64,000 bases of DNA from Acidobacteriota bacterium (GTDB lineage Bacteria > Acidobacteriota > Vicinamibacteria > Vicinamibacterales > CAVVIG01). The translations under genes and the position numbers were made by a program. The notes below the pieces were generated by a model, which saw only the letters and a list, made by a program, of their open reading frames with translations, did not search any database and was not told where the DNA came from. The stretch covers positions 1 through 64,000 of the forward strand of contig JACPZW010000084.1 of assembly GCA_016195265.1 (NCBI GenBank), read 5' to 3'. Position 1 is the stretch's first letter. Every line of letters begins with the position of its first letter. Shown in pieces: positions 36,111-44,650 of the stretch.

Positions 36111-37529
36111 ATGATCTCGGCCGAGAAGATCCCCAACAACGTCAACCTCTCGGGCAACAAGCGCCTGCAGCGCGCGCTCGAGCACTGGCAGCCGAAGTAC
36201 ATCCAGTGGTGGCGCGACATGGGGCCACAGGGCTTCCAGGACTACCACCAGGTGTACGTACGGACGGCGGTCAGCGTCGATCCGGAAGGCTGGGCGCACT
36301 TCGAGTACGTGAAGCTGCCCGAGTACCGCTGGGGGATCTTCCTCGCGGATCCGGTTCACGATCGCCGCATCGGCTTCGGCGATTTCTTCGGGCAGCCCGT
36401 CTGGCAGGAAGTCCCCGGCGAATTTCGCAATCAGCTGCGCCGATTGATCGTGACGCAGGGCGACACCGAGCCGGCGAGCGTCGAACAGCAGCGGCTGCTC
36501 GGCCAGCGGTGCCCGAGCCTCTACGATCTGCGCAATCTGTTTCAGGTCAACGTCGAGGAAGGCCGCCACCTCTGGGCGATGGTCTACCTGCTGCACTCCT
36601 ACTTCGGCCGCGACGGCCGCGACGAGGCGGAGGAACTGCTCGAGCGGCAGAGCGGCAACCGCGACAAGCCGCGCATCCTGCAGGCCTTCAACGAGCCGAT
36701 CGACAACTGGCTCGACTTCTTCATGTTCACGATGTTCACCGACCGCGACGGCAAGTCGCAGCTCATGTCGCTGTCGGAGAGCTCGCTGGATCCGCTGTCG
36801 CGGACGACCCGCTTCATGCTGACCGAGGAAGCGCACCACATGTTCGTCGGCGAGACCGGCGTCGCGCGCATTCTCGAGCGGACGTGCCAGCTGATGAAGG
36901 AGGCCGGATTCTCCGGCGACGTGCGCAAGCTCGGCGGCATCGACCTGCCGACGATTCAGAAACACCTGAACCAGTGGTTCAGCCTCAGTCTCGACCTGCA
37001 CGGCGGCGAGGTGTCCAGCAACGCGGCGTCCTATTTCGCCAACGGCCTCAAGGGCCGCGCGAAGGAGGAGACGTTCGGGGACCACCTGATCACGAATTCG
37101 CATTACTCGATCGAGTTCTTCGAGAACGGCAAGGCCGCGACGAAGGACGTCCTGATGCGTCACGCGATGAACGAGATCCTTCGCGACTGGTACGTCGGCG
37201 ATTGCGCAGCCGGCATCGAGCGCTGGAACCGGGTCCTCGAGCAGCACGGCATGTCGGATCGGTTGACGCTGCCCGATCGCAAGTTCAACCGGAACATCGG
37301 CATGTACTCCGGGTTCCACTTCGATCCGCACGGCGCTCCCGTTTCAAACAACGACTGGGAGCGGCGCCGGCTGGAGTGGCTGCCGTCGGTCGCCGACAGC
37401 GAGTACCTGCTGAGCATCATGGCGACGCCGATCTACGAGCCGGGCAAGTTCGCGAACTACATCGCGCCGCCACGGCGCGGGATCAATCAGCAATCCATAG
37501 ACTTTGAATATGTGAGGACGGAGGCCTGA
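36111..37529 (+). CDS. boxB: Benzoyl-CoA 2,3-epoxidase subunit B
   Basis: A 472-residue diiron oxygenase that, with the reductase BoxA, epoxidises benzoyl-CoA at positions 2,3 under oxic conditions. KIPNNVNLSGNKRLQRALEHWQPKYIQWWRDMGP is the family opening. Diiron ligands are visible as E150-x-x-H153 (VEEGRH) and E240-x-x-H243 (TEEAHH). It is coupled to boxC by a 8-base gap. No boxA is in the window, so the electron-transfer partner must lie elsewhere or be replaced. Presence of ligase, boxC and boxB implies aerobic degradation of benzoate-type aromatics through CoA thioesters. Confidence 0.96.
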   Translation: MISAEKIPNNVNLSGNKRLQRALEHWQPKYIQWWRDMGPQGFQDYHQVYVRTAVSVDPEGWAHFEYVKLPEYRWGIFLADPVHDRRIGFGDFFGQPVWQEVPGEFRNQLRRLIVTQGDTEPASVEQQRLLGQRCPSLYDLRNLFQVNVEEGRHLWAMVYLLHSYFGRDGRDEAEELLERQSGNRDKPRILQAFNEPIDNWLDFFMFTMFTDRDGKSQLMSLSESSLDPLSRTTRFMLTEEAHHMFVGETGVARILERTCQLMKEAGFSGDVRKLGGIDLPTIQKHLNQWFSLSLDLHGGEVSSNAASYFANGLKGRAKEETFGDHLITNSHYSIEFFENGKAATKDVLMRHAMNEILRDWYVGDCAAGIERWNRVLEQHGMSDRLTLPDRKFNRNIGMYSGFHFDPHGAPVSNNDWERRRLEWLPSVADSEYLLSIMATPIYEPGKFANYIAPPRRGINQQSIDFEYVRTEA

Positions 37530-37664
37530 TTTGAGTATGTAAGGATCTGAGAATGTGAGGATGTAAGGATCTGAGGATGTGAGAATTTGAAGAGGGGAAG
37601 AATCGACCGGCTCGGCAACGTTCCAAATCCTCACATCCTCATATCCTCAGATCCTCAAATCACC
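37530..37664. repeat. Long dyad of GAGGATGTGAGGATCTGAG units after boxB
   Basis: The left arm repeats AAGGATCTGAGGATGTGAG (37530-37590), and the right arm repeats its complement CTCACATCCTCATATCCTCAGATCC (about 37626-37660), with a 35-base centre. It fills the 135-base gap up to the ATG of the UPF0173 gene and can form a very long hairpin. Confidence 0.85.
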
Positions 37665-38369
37665 ATGGCTTCTCTCTCGATCACCTGGCTCGGCCACTCG
37701 ACGTTCGTTCTTCAGTCGCCTGGCGGCAGGCGCCTCATCTTCGATCCGTTCATCACCGGTAACCCGTCGGCGCCCCCGGATGCGAAGAAGACGATCGGCG
37801 CGCTCGATCTCATGCTCGTGACGCACGGGCACAGCGATCACACAGGCGACGCCGTGTCGCTCGGCCGCTCGACGGGCGCGCACGTCGTGGCGCCGCACGA
37901 ATTGTCGGTGTGGCTTCAGAAGAAAGGACTCACGCACGTCACGGGCATGAATCCCGGCGGGACGCTGCGGGTGCTGGGACTGTCGATCACGATGGTGCCC
38001 GCGCAGCACAGCAGCTCGGTGGAAGAAGATGGCCAGATCGTTTACATGGGCGTCGCGACCGGCTACGTCGTCACGTTCGAGAACGGCCAGACGATCTATT
38101 ACGCGGGCGACACGTCGATCTTCGGCGACATGCGGCTCATCGGCGAGATGCACCATCCGCAGATCGCGTTTCTGCCGATCGGCGACCACTACACGATGGG
38201 ACCGGAGCAGGCGGCGAAGGCGTGCGAGATGCTCGGCGTGACGCAGGTCGTGCCGATGCACTACGGCACGTTCCCCGCGCTGACCGGCACGCCCGCGCGG
38301 CTGCGGGAGCTCGTCGAACCACGAGGCGTGCAGGTGCTGGAGCTCAAGCCTGGCGAAACGGCAAGCTGA
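37665..38369 (+). CDS. UPF0173 family metal-dependent hydrolase
   Basis: A 234-residue metallo-beta-lactamase-fold protein. The metal motif is H54-x-H56-x-D58-H59 in VTHGHSDHTGD, with the UPF0173 opening SITWLGHSTFVLQSPGGRRLIFDPF, ligands in YYAGDTSIFGDMRLI, and the final His in VVPMHYGTFP. The family is related to UlaG-type hydrolases, but its substrate is not established. Starting at 37665 avoids translating the upstream dyad. Position after boxB may be incidental because the spacer is long. Confidence 0.92.
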   Translation: MASLSITWLGHSTFVLQSPGGRRLIFDPFITGNPSAPPDAKKTIGALDLMLVTHGHSDHTGDAVSLGRSTGAHVVAPHELSVWLQKKGLTHVTGMNPGGTLRVLGLSITMVPAQHSSSVEEDGQIVYMGVATGYVVTFENGQTIYYAGDTSIFGDMRLIGEMHHPQIAFLPIGDHYTMGPEQAAKACEMLGVTQVVPMHYGTFPALTGTPARLRELVEPRGVQVLELKPGETAS

Positions 38370-38376
38370 ACGTTGT

Positions 38377-38462
38377 TAACCACGGAGGACACTGAGGACA
38401 CGGAGGGGAAGCCCCAGTGGTTTATCCTCCTTTGCTCCGTGTCCTTCGCGGTGGAGAATTCG
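38377..38462. repeat. Dyad of CACGGAGGACACTGAGG / CTCCGTGTCCTTCGCGG
   Basis: Same family as the aceE-aceF spacer dyad (18287-18336): TTAACCAC, then GGAGGACACTGAGGACACGGAGG, a centre, then CTCCGTGTCCTTCGCGGTGGAG. It fills the space between the UPF0173 and aldehyde dehydrogenase genes. Confidence 0.8.
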
Positions 38463-38469
38463 TGACGAT

Positions 38470-39927
38470 ATGACGACGGCCGTGACGCGGAAACAACTCT
38501 TCATCAACAACGACTGGCGTGACGCCGCCGGCGGCAAGACCATCGAGGTCGTGAACCCGGCGACTGAAGACGTCATCGCCGAGGTCGCGTCGGCCGAACA
38601 AAGCGACGTGGACGCGGCGGTCGCGGCGGCGCGCGCGGCGCTGGACGGCCCGTGGGGGAAGATGTCGGCCCGCGAGCGCGGCACGCTCGTCTGGAAGATC
38701 GGCGAGCGGCTGATGGAGCGCGCCGACGAGATCGCGCGGCTCGAGACGCTGCACAACGGCAAGCCGATCTTCGAGTCGCGCCAGATCGAAGTGCCGGCGT
38801 CCGCCGAGTGCTTCCAGTACTACGCCGGCTGGGCCGACAAGATTCACGGCGAGACGGTCCCGGTCAAGGGCAACTACCTGACGTACACGCTGCGCGAGCC
38901 GGTCGGCGTCATCGCGGCGATCGTCCCCTGGAATTTCCCGCTGCTCCTGACGTCGTGGAAGGTCGCGCCGGCGCTCGCGTGCGGCAACACGGTCATCATC
39001 AAGCCGGCGAGCCAGACGCCGCTGACCGCGATCGCGCTCGCGGAGGTGGCGAAGGACGTCGGCCTGCCCCCGGGCGTGCTGAACGTGATCACGGGCCCGG
39101 GATCGAAAGTCGGCCAGATGCTCGTCGATCACCCCGGCATCGACAAGATCGCGTTCACCGGCGACACGTCCACCGGCAGGCAGATTATGCGCGGCTCGGC
39201 GGAGTCGCTGAAGCGCATCACGCTGGAGCTCGGCGGCAAGTCGCCCAACATCGTTTTTCCGGACGCCGACCTCGACGCGGCGATTCGCGGCGCGACGACG
39301 GGCATCTTCTACGGCAAGGGCGAAGTCTGCGCGGCCGGATCGCGGCTGCTCGTCGACAAATCAATCAAGAACGAGTTCATCGACAAGGTCGCCGCGCGGG
39401 CGAAGAAGATGGCGCCGGGCGATCCGATGGATCCGAAGACGCGGCTCGGCGCGATTTCGTCGAAGAAGCAGCTCGAGACCGACCTCCGCTACATCGAGAC
39501 CGCGAAGAAGGAAGGCGCGACGCTGGTCGCCGGCGGCGCCCGCGCAGATATCGGGACGGGCAAGGGCTACTTTCTGCAGCCGACGGTGTTCGACGGTGTC
39601 ACGCCCTCGATGACGATCGCGCGAGAGGAGGTCTTCGGGCCGGTGCTCGCCGCGATCGAGTTCGCGGACGTGGACGAAGCGATCGCGCGCGCCAACGACT
39701 CGAGCTACGGCCTGGCGGCGGCCGTCTGGACGAAGGACATCAAGAAGGCGCACTATGTCGCGCGCAAGCTCCAGGCCGGCACGGTCTGGATCAACACGTA
39801 CAACATCTACGACACGGCGGCGCCGTTCGGCGGCTACAAGCACAGCGGGTTCGGCCGCGAAATGAGCGTGCATGCACTGGAGCATTACACCCAAGTAAAG
39901 ACGGTATGGGTGGATCTCAATCAGTAG
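38470..39927 (+). CDS. Aldehyde dehydrogenase, NAD(P)-dependent
   Basis: A 485-residue ALDH of the classical betaine/phenylacetaldehyde type. The Rossmann block is GVIAAIVPWNFPLLLTSWKVAPAL, the cofactor helix is TGDTSTGRQI, the catalytic Glu is in TLELGGKSP, and the nucleophile is C287 in GKGEVCAAGSR. All key residues are intact. In the box pathway an aldehyde dehydrogenase (BoxD) oxidises 3,4-dehydroadipyl-CoA semialdehyde; this one is nearby but its sequence resembles general ALDHs, so an aromatic or aliphatic aldehyde is equally possible. Dyad and TGGCTGG spacers flank it. Confidence 0.93.
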   Translation: MTTAVTRKQLFINNDWRDAAGGKTIEVVNPATEDVIAEVASAEQSDVDAAVAAARAALDGPWGKMSARERGTLVWKIGERLMERADEIARLETLHNGKPIFESRQIEVPASAECFQYYAGWADKIHGETVPVKGNYLTYTLREPVGVIAAIVPWNFPLLLTSWKVAPALACGNTVIIKPASQTPLTAIALAEVAKDVGLPPGVLNVITGPGSKVGQMLVDHPGIDKIAFTGDTSTGRQIMRGSAESLKRITLELGGKSPNIVFPDADLDAAIRGATTGIFYGKGEVCAAGSRLLVDKSIKNEFIDKVAARAKKMAPGDPMDPKTRLGAISSKKQLETDLRYIETAKKEGATLVAGGARADIGTGKGYFLQPTVFDGVTPSMTIAREEVFGPVLAAIEFADVDEAIARANDSSYGLAAAVWTKDIKKAHYVARKLQAGTVWINTYNIYDTAAPFGGYKHSGFGREMSVHALEHYTQVKTVWVDLNQ

Positions 39928-39951
39928 TGGCTGGTGGCTGGTGGCTGGTGG
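39926..39951. repeat. TGGCTGG tandem repeat after the ALDH gene
   Basis: Three to four TGGTGGC units start at the ALDH stop codon and are followed by GGCAGAAGGCAGAAGG. The DUF4440 Shine-Dalgarno (AAGGAG) is taken from the second run. Confidence 0.75.
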
Positions 39952-39978
39952 GGAAGGCAGAAGGCAGAAGGAGATGCG

Positions 39979-40428
39979 ATGAGACGTCGTTCCCTCGGCT
40001 TCGTGTTGGCGGCCCTGGTCGTGCTTCCGCTGTCGGCTCAGAAGATGAGTCAGGCCGAGCAGGAAATCCGCGCGGCCGAGCGGTTGTGGAACGACGCGCG
40101 CGTGAAAGCGGACGTCGCGGCGCTCGATCGCCTGCTCGCCGACGGCTGGACCGTCACGCACGGCGGCGGCACGATGGACACCAAAGCGCAGTACCTCGCC
40201 GATCTGAAGTCGGGGGACCGCAAGTTCAGCGCCGACGTGAAAGAAGACGAGCTCACAGTCCGGATCTACGGCGACACGGCCGTCGCCTCTGGTCTGAGTG
40301 ACTCGAAGGTCACGTTCAAAGGTCAGGTGCAAGGCGGTCCGCTGCGCTTTACGCGCGTCTACGTGAAACGCGACGGCCGCTGGCGGATGATCGTCTCGCA
40401 CGCGACGAGCCGCCGGCCGGCTTCCTAG
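39979..40428 (+). CDS. DUF4440 / NTF2-like secreted protein
   Basis: A 149-residue protein. Residues 1-20 are a signal peptide (RRRSLGFVLAALVVLPLSAQ). The rest is a SnoaL/NTF2-like cone fold of the DUF4440 type: EIRAAERLWNDARVKADVAALDRLLADGWTVTHGGGTM is the usual N-terminal helix and first strand, and RFTRVYVKRDGRWRMIVSHAT the closing strands. DUF4440 proteins are small periplasmic or ketosteroid-isomerase-like; no catalytic role can be assigned. The ATG at 39979 has AAGGAG upstream. Its last four bases overlap the stop of the convergent porin gene. Confidence 0.85.
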   Translation: MRRRSLGFVLAALVVLPLSAQKMSQAEQEIRAAERLWNDARVKADVAALDRLLADGWTVTHGGGTMDTKAQYLADLKSGDRKFSADVKEDELTVRIYGDTAVASGLSDSKVTFKGQVQGGPLRFTRVYVKRDGRWRMIVSHATSRRPAS

Positions 40429-41795
40429 AAGTCGACGTGCAGCCGCAAGCCCGGAACAAGCACCGGGCCGCGATCGCGGTTGTACCCCGGGTTGACGATC
40501 GCCTGGACGTCGAACGCGGCGGAGACGCCGCGTGTCACGTGCGCCGTGTAGTAGCTCTCGACGATGCGCTCGGCGCCGTACCGCAGCGCGCCATCCCCTA
40601 ACAGGAATCCAAGTCCGCCGCGCGACAAGTACTCGCTGTGATCGGCTGACAGCCCGTTGATCATCAGCATGAGGCCGACTCTGTCGCCGTCGCGCGTCCA
40701 GCGGTGTCCGCTCAGGTCGAAGCCAAGCGCTGTCGCGCGGTCCACTTCCGTGTACGCGAACGATTCGTGGCGTCCCTCATTCCATCCAAGCCGGGCGAAC
40801 ACACGCGCGTCGTCGCTCACCGCCTGCTCACCGTTGACGCCGAATCCGTATTTCACGCGGCCTTCGCGCCGAGACGCAATGATGTCCGGCACGCCGCCGG
40901 CCGGCGCGCTGTTGATCGCGTCCCGGTAGTCGCCCATCGTCGCGTGATTCAGGTACGCGAGCAGCCGCACGCGGCCATCACGGCCTGATACGAGCTGCAC
41001 TTGGCGCTCGACCTCAAAGTTCTCGGCGTGCGATCGTGCGACGTGCCAGTCCAGATCGATTCCGTTGGCGACCGTCGGCATGAGCATCTCGGCGAAGCGG
41101 AGCGCCCAGCGCGGCTCGTGATATTCGATCTCCGCGCCAAACGTATAGCCGCGCGTGTCGGCGGCGTAGTCGTACGCGCCGTTGTTGTCTGCCGTCCAGT
41201 TCATGAACTGCAGATGGCTGTCGCTTGCGCCGCCGTTGAGATCGAAGCTGTCGACCGTACTCAACTTGCCGACGCGGTACTCCACTCGACGTTCGGGCAC
41301 CACCGCGGCCAGCGAGAGCAGACCGCGCTCGGCGGGCACGCGCGTGGAGGTCAGCGCGACCGTGTGATGAAGCATGACGCGAGCGATGTAGGGCTTGGAT
41401 CCGAGGTTCGGATTGCGCACGACATCGAGGTTGGTGAACCCGCCGACGCCGAGCGCCTCGCTCAGGCCGCGCCCGCCGATGGCTTCGACGTCGAACAGGA
41501 TTTCCGTGTCGCGTCCGATGCGTGCGCCGAGGTAGAGCGTCAACACCCGCGACAACGCCGACTCCGATTCGCCGCGCAGACTGTTCTCGCCCTGATAGGG
41601 GGACTGAAACGCCGGGTGCCACTGGAAGATGAAGTTCGCCTGGCCGGACACCCACCACCACGCGTCCGCCGGACGATCGAACATCGACGGGCTGGCAAGT
41701 TCCGCGGTCTGTGCCGTTGCGGAACGCGCCCACAACAGCGTGACAAGTGCCACGCTCGCGACCGAGACGCACCCGGCGGGCCGACGTCGGATCAT
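40425..41795 (-). CDS. OprB-like outer membrane carbohydrate porin
   Basis: A 456-residue outer-membrane beta-barrel. A signal peptide (GCVSVASVALVTLLWARSATAQ) ends near residue 29. WVSGQANFIFQWHPAFQSPYQGENSL is the start of OprB-type porins, and repeated alternating strands continue to a C-terminal LRLHVDF with terminal Phe, as needed for barrel assembly. It should allow sugars or other small solutes across the outer membrane. Its ATG overlaps the TGA of the Nramp-like gene (ATGA), so it is the last gene of the riboswitch-led operon; why a porin is coupled to a metal transporter is open. Confidence 0.85.
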   Translation of the reverse strand: MIRRRPAGCVSVASVALVTLLWARSATAQTAELASPSMFDRPADAWWWVSGQANFIFQWHPAFQSPYQGENSLRGESESALSRVLTLYLGARIGRDTEILFDVEAIGGRGLSEALGVGGFTNLDVVRNPNLGSKPYIARVMLHHTVALTSTRVPAERGLLSLAAVVPERRVEYRVGKLSTVDSFDLNGGASDSHLQFMNWTADNNGAYDYAADTRGYTFGAEIEYHEPRWALRFAEMLMPTVANGIDLDWHVARSHAENFEVERQVQLVSGRDGRVRLLAYLNHATMGDYRDAINSAPAGGVPDIIASRREGRVKYGFGVNGEQAVSDDARVFARLGWNEGRHESFAYTEVDRATALGFDLSGHRWTRDGDRVGLMLMINGLSADHSEYLSRGGLGFLLGDGALRYGAERIVESYYTAHVTRGVSAAFDVQAIVNPGYNRDRGPVLVPGLRLHVDF

Positions 41796-43036
41796 CGCTG
41801 CGTCAGGACCATCGCGATCGTCAGCACGATCATCACGACCACGGTGATCCACGCGATGACGTTGAACGTCCGCGTGTTGACGTGCTCGCCCATCATCTCC
41901 TTGTCGTTGGTCAGCAGCAGCATGAAGATGAGGACGAACGGCAGCACGGCGCCGTTGACGACCTGCGAGAGCACCATGATGTGGACGAGCGGGAAGCGCG
42001 GGATCAGCAGCACGCCCGCGCCCGCGACGATGAGGACGGTGTACAGCCAATAAAACACCGGCGCCTCGTGGAAGTTCTTGTCGAGTCCTGATTCGAACCC
42101 CAGTCCTTCGCACACGGCGTACGACGTCGAGATCGGAAGGATCGACGCGGCAAACAGCGACGCGTTGAACAGGCCGGCCGCGAACAGCAGGTAGGCGTAC
42201 TCGCCGGCGAGCGGTCGTAGCGCCTGCGCCGCGTCAGCAGCGTCCTTGATTTCGTTGCGACCCGTCGCGTAGAGCGTCGCCGCGCACGCGACGATGATGA
42301 ACCACGCGACGACGTCGGTGAACAGGCAGCCGAGGATGACGTCCCACCGCGACGTCCGATACTGCTTCGGCGTGATGCCCTTTTCGACAATGGATGCCTG
42401 GAGATAGAACTGCATCCACGGCGCGATCGTCGTGCCGACCAGGCCAATCACCATGAATAGATAGCCGTAGTTCCTGATGCCGATCGTCGAGGGCCGGCTG
42501 ACAGTGGCGATCGCCGCTGCCTTCCAGTCGGGATGCGCCAGCAGGCCCGCGATGATGTAGCAGACATAGAAACCCGACGCGAGCAGGAAGAGCTTCTCGA
42601 CGCTGTTGTAGGTGCCACGCACGACCATGAGCCACACGACGCCAGCGGCGAGTGGGACCACGATGTACTTCGAGAGGCCGAACAGCTCCATGCTGCTCGC
42701 CACGCCCGCGAACTCGGCGACGACGTTACCGAAGTTCGTGACGACGAGCGCGAGCATCAGCCAGAACGTGACGCGGAAGCCGAACTCCTCCCGAATGAGG
42801 TCGCTGAGTCCCTTACCGGTCGCCGCGCCCATCCGCGCGGCCATCTCCTGCACGACCACGAGCGCAATCGTAATCGGGATCATCGTCCAGAGCAGCGAAT
42901 AGCCGTACTGCGCGCCGGCCAGCGAGTACGTGAAGATGCCGCCGGCGTCGTTGTCGACGTTCGCCGTGATGAATCCGGGCCCGACGATCGCCAAAAAGAA
43001 CACAATCCGGCCGCGCCAGGTCTTGAGGAAGTTCAT
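41792..43036 (-). CDS. Nramp-family related transporter lacking canonical metal motifs
   Basis: A 414-residue protein with about 11 membrane spans of the Nramp/SLC11 fold. In canonical Nramps span 1 has DPGN and span 6 has MPH, which bind Mn2+/Fe2+. Here span 1 reads GPGFITANVDNDAGGIFTYS and span 6 GTTIAPWMQFYLQASIVEKG, so DPGN is replaced by NDAG and the MPH Met is absent. Loss of the soft Met ligand is a known feature of Nramp-related magnesium transporters. The gene follows a PRC-MgtE_N-CBS gene (8-base gap) and an M-box-like riboswitch, both of which point to Mg2+. I infer Mg2+ uptake; Mn2+ is the alternative. Confidence 0.85.
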   Translation of the reverse strand: MNFLKTWRGRIVFFLAIVGPGFITANVDNDAGGIFTYSLAGAQYGYSLLWTMIPITIALVVVQEMAARMGAATGKGLSDLIREEFGFRVTFWLMLALVVTNFGNVVAEFAGVASSMELFGLSKYIVVPLAAGVVWLMVVRGTYNSVEKLFLLASGFYVCYIIAGLLAHPDWKAAAIATVSRPSTIGIRNYGYLFMVIGLVGTTIAPWMQFYLQASIVEKGITPKQYRTSRWDVILGCLFTDVVAWFIIVACAATLYATGRNEIKDAADAAQALRPLAGEYAYLLFAAGLFNASLFAASILPISTSYAVCEGLGFESGLDKNFHEAPVFYWLYTVLIVAGAGVLLIPRFPLVHIMVLSQVVNGAVLPFVLIFMLLLTNDKEMMGEHVNTRTFNVIAWITVVVMIVLTIAMVLTQR

Positions 43037-43044
43037 GGCCGGCC

Positions 43045-44283
43045 TCAGTCGTCGTGCCGCAGCATGGTGATCACGTCGTCGGCCGTGATGATGCCGGCGA
43101 TGCGGCTGTGCTCATCGACGACGGCGAGCGTGATCAGGTTGTACTTGTCGAAGAGCGCGGCGACCTCCGTCTCCGGCGTGTCGGCGGGGCACGACACGGC
43201 GTCTTCGCTCAGGTCGACGAGCGGGGCGGCCGGCGAGCTCGTCGCAATCTTCAAGAGCGGGACGGCGCCGACCAGCCGGTGGCCTTCGCCGGCCAGGTAG
43301 ATCGTCGCGGCCGCCTCGTACCCGCCTTCGAATCGCTTCAGCGCTTCGATGGCATCGTCGACGACGGCTTCGGCTCGAACAGAAATGAACTGGGTCGTCA
43401 TGCGGCCCGCGGCCGTGTGCTCGCCGAACTCGAGGAGCTGCGTGACCTCGCGCCGCTCGTCGGGCTCCATCTCCTTGAGAATCTGGCCCGACTCGTCTTC
43501 CGTCAGGTCGCCCAGCAGGTCGGCGGCCGCGTCGGGGTCCATCTCCTCGACGATGTCGGCGGCGCGATCCTTGTCGAGCGATTCGACGACCGAGATCTTG
43601 ACGTCCGGATCGAGCTCCTCGAGCGTCTCGGCGGCGACCTCCTCGTCGATCGTCTCGAAGACGGCCTCGCGTTCGGCAGGCGGGAGGTCCTCGACGATGT
43701 TCGCGATGTCGGCAGGATGGAGCTTCTCGAGTCCCTCGTACGCGATGTTGAGCTTGACGCGACGCGCCGGATCCGTCTCGAGAAGGTCCACGTACTGCCA
43801 CGGAATCACTCGCGGCGGAATCCGCTCGAGCAGCGCGCGCAGCGTGAACGATGGGACGACACCTTTTGAGAGGCGCCGGATGGCGCCGCGGGCGCCGACG
43901 TCCACGGCGACCACGTTGAGGATCAGGTGGCTGTTGACCGGCGTCGATTCCATTTCGACGTCGTTGACGCGGACGACCTTGCGGCCGTGGACGTCGATGA
44001 TCTGCTGGTCGAGCAGGTCGCGCTTGAGGAGCAGCACGCCGTCCGAGGCGGCGTACGCCTCCCACGACGACGACTCGGTTTCCGCGCGAACGGTCGTGCC
44101 CGCCGAGCTGAGGACTTCCGGACGGACGATGCGCTCGCCGTCATTCGTCTTGACGACGAGGAAGGCGACGCGGGTCGGGTGGTCCTGCGGCGCAATCGCG
44201 AGCTCGCGTACGCGTCCCCGCACGGTGCCGCTGGCATCGCGGACGGTGGCGCCGAGCAGTTCGGACAGGGCGACAAGGGACAT
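43045..44283 (-). CDS. PRC-barrel, MgtE N-domain and CBS-pair protein (split MgtE sensor)
   Basis: A 412-residue soluble protein. Residues 1-85 and about 90-150 look like PRC-barrel modules (LLGATVRDASGTVRGRVRELAIA; LLDQQIIDVHGRKVVRVNDVEM). Residues 155-265 are the MgtE intracellular N domain, a superhelix of acidic repeats (LEKLHPADIANIVEDLPPAEREAVFETI; ELDPDVKISVVESLDKDRAADIVEEMDPDAAADLL). Residues 275-405 are two CBS domains. In MgtE the same N-CBS unit binds Mg2+ and gates the fused channel; here no channel domain follows, and the next gene is an Nramp-type transporter. I infer a Mg2+-sensing subunit of that transporter. A GAAAACTG repeat precedes the ATG. Confidence 0.9.
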   Translation of the reverse strand: MSLVALSELLGATVRDASGTVRGRVRELAIAPQDHPTRVAFLVVKTNDGERIVRPEVLSSAGTTVRAETESSSWEAYAASDGVLLLKRDLLDQQIIDVHGRKVVRVNDVEMESTPVNSHLILNVVAVDVGARGAIRRLSKGVVPSFTLRALLERIPPRVIPWQYVDLLETDPARRVKLNIAYEGLEKLHPADIANIVEDLPPAEREAVFETIDEEVAAETLEELDPDVKISVVESLDKDRAADIVEEMDPDAAADLLGDLTEDESGQILKEMEPDERREVTQLLEFGEHTAAGRMTTQFISVRAEAVVDDAIEALKRFEGGYEAAATIYLAGEGHRLVGAVPLLKIATSSPAAPLVDLSEDAVSCPADTPETEVAALFDKYNLITLAVVDEHSRIAGIITADDVITMLRHDD

Positions 44284-44295
44284 GACAGGCGTCCA

Positions 44296-44328
44296 AACTT
44301 AAAAGAGAAAAGTGAAAACTGAAAACTG
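44296..44328. repeat. GTGAAAACTGAAAACTG simple repeat upstream of the MgtE_N-CBS gene
   Basis: The same unit as in the coxL-coxM spacer lies 13 bases before the ATG at 44283. It occupies the position where a Shine-Dalgarno would be expected. Confidence 0.7.
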
Positions 44329-44399
44329 GGAGATCAGGCAGGCGGAGCTGTGGAAGGAGTATCCCCTCTCGTCCAAGCTTCAGCACCGCGCTCCGTAAA

Positions 44400-44540
44400 G
44401 GCCTCGACGTTCGGCGGCCTAGCCACGTTAGGAAAACCCTTGAGCCGGGAGTTCCTGTTCTACCCCGCGCGGTCTCTCTCGAAACCGGCGGGACAGTGGC
44501 GTGTGTGTTGCGCGGGAGCCTCGCCTACCGAGGACCCGTG
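44400..44540 (-). ncRNA. M-box-like (ykoK) magnesium riboswitch
   Basis: On the minus strand, in order: CTCGGTAGGCGAGGCTCC (the M-box GGTGAGGCTCC block, 44516-44533), then CGCCACTGTCCC, a GGTTTCGAGAGAGACC hairpin matching the GAGAGA loop region, GGGGTAGAACAGGAAC, GGCTCAAGGGTTTTCC, and CTAACGTGGCTAGG. Order, spacing and about 120-base length fit the ykoK leader that senses Mg2+. It lies 117-260 bases upstream of the MgtE_N-CBS gene and in the same direction. A TTGACT ... TGACAC promoter is visible 5' of it (about 44590-44618 on the minus strand). The expression platform downstream is not clear, and an Rfam covariance search would settle the call. Confidence 0.75.
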
Positions 44541-44650
44541 CGATCGAGTGCGCACGCGCGCGATCCAATCGCGTTTCACCCAGTGTCACGCGCTCACGCG
44601 TATGGAGTCAAGAAAAACTTCCGAAAAATGTCGTGTCGCGCGCGTTTTGA

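Noticed and set aside
41796-42113. Upstream extension of the porin frame by about 106 codons.
   Set aside because: It overlaps the Nramp-like gene, is Arg/His-rich, and the signal peptide starts exactly at the ATG at 41795.
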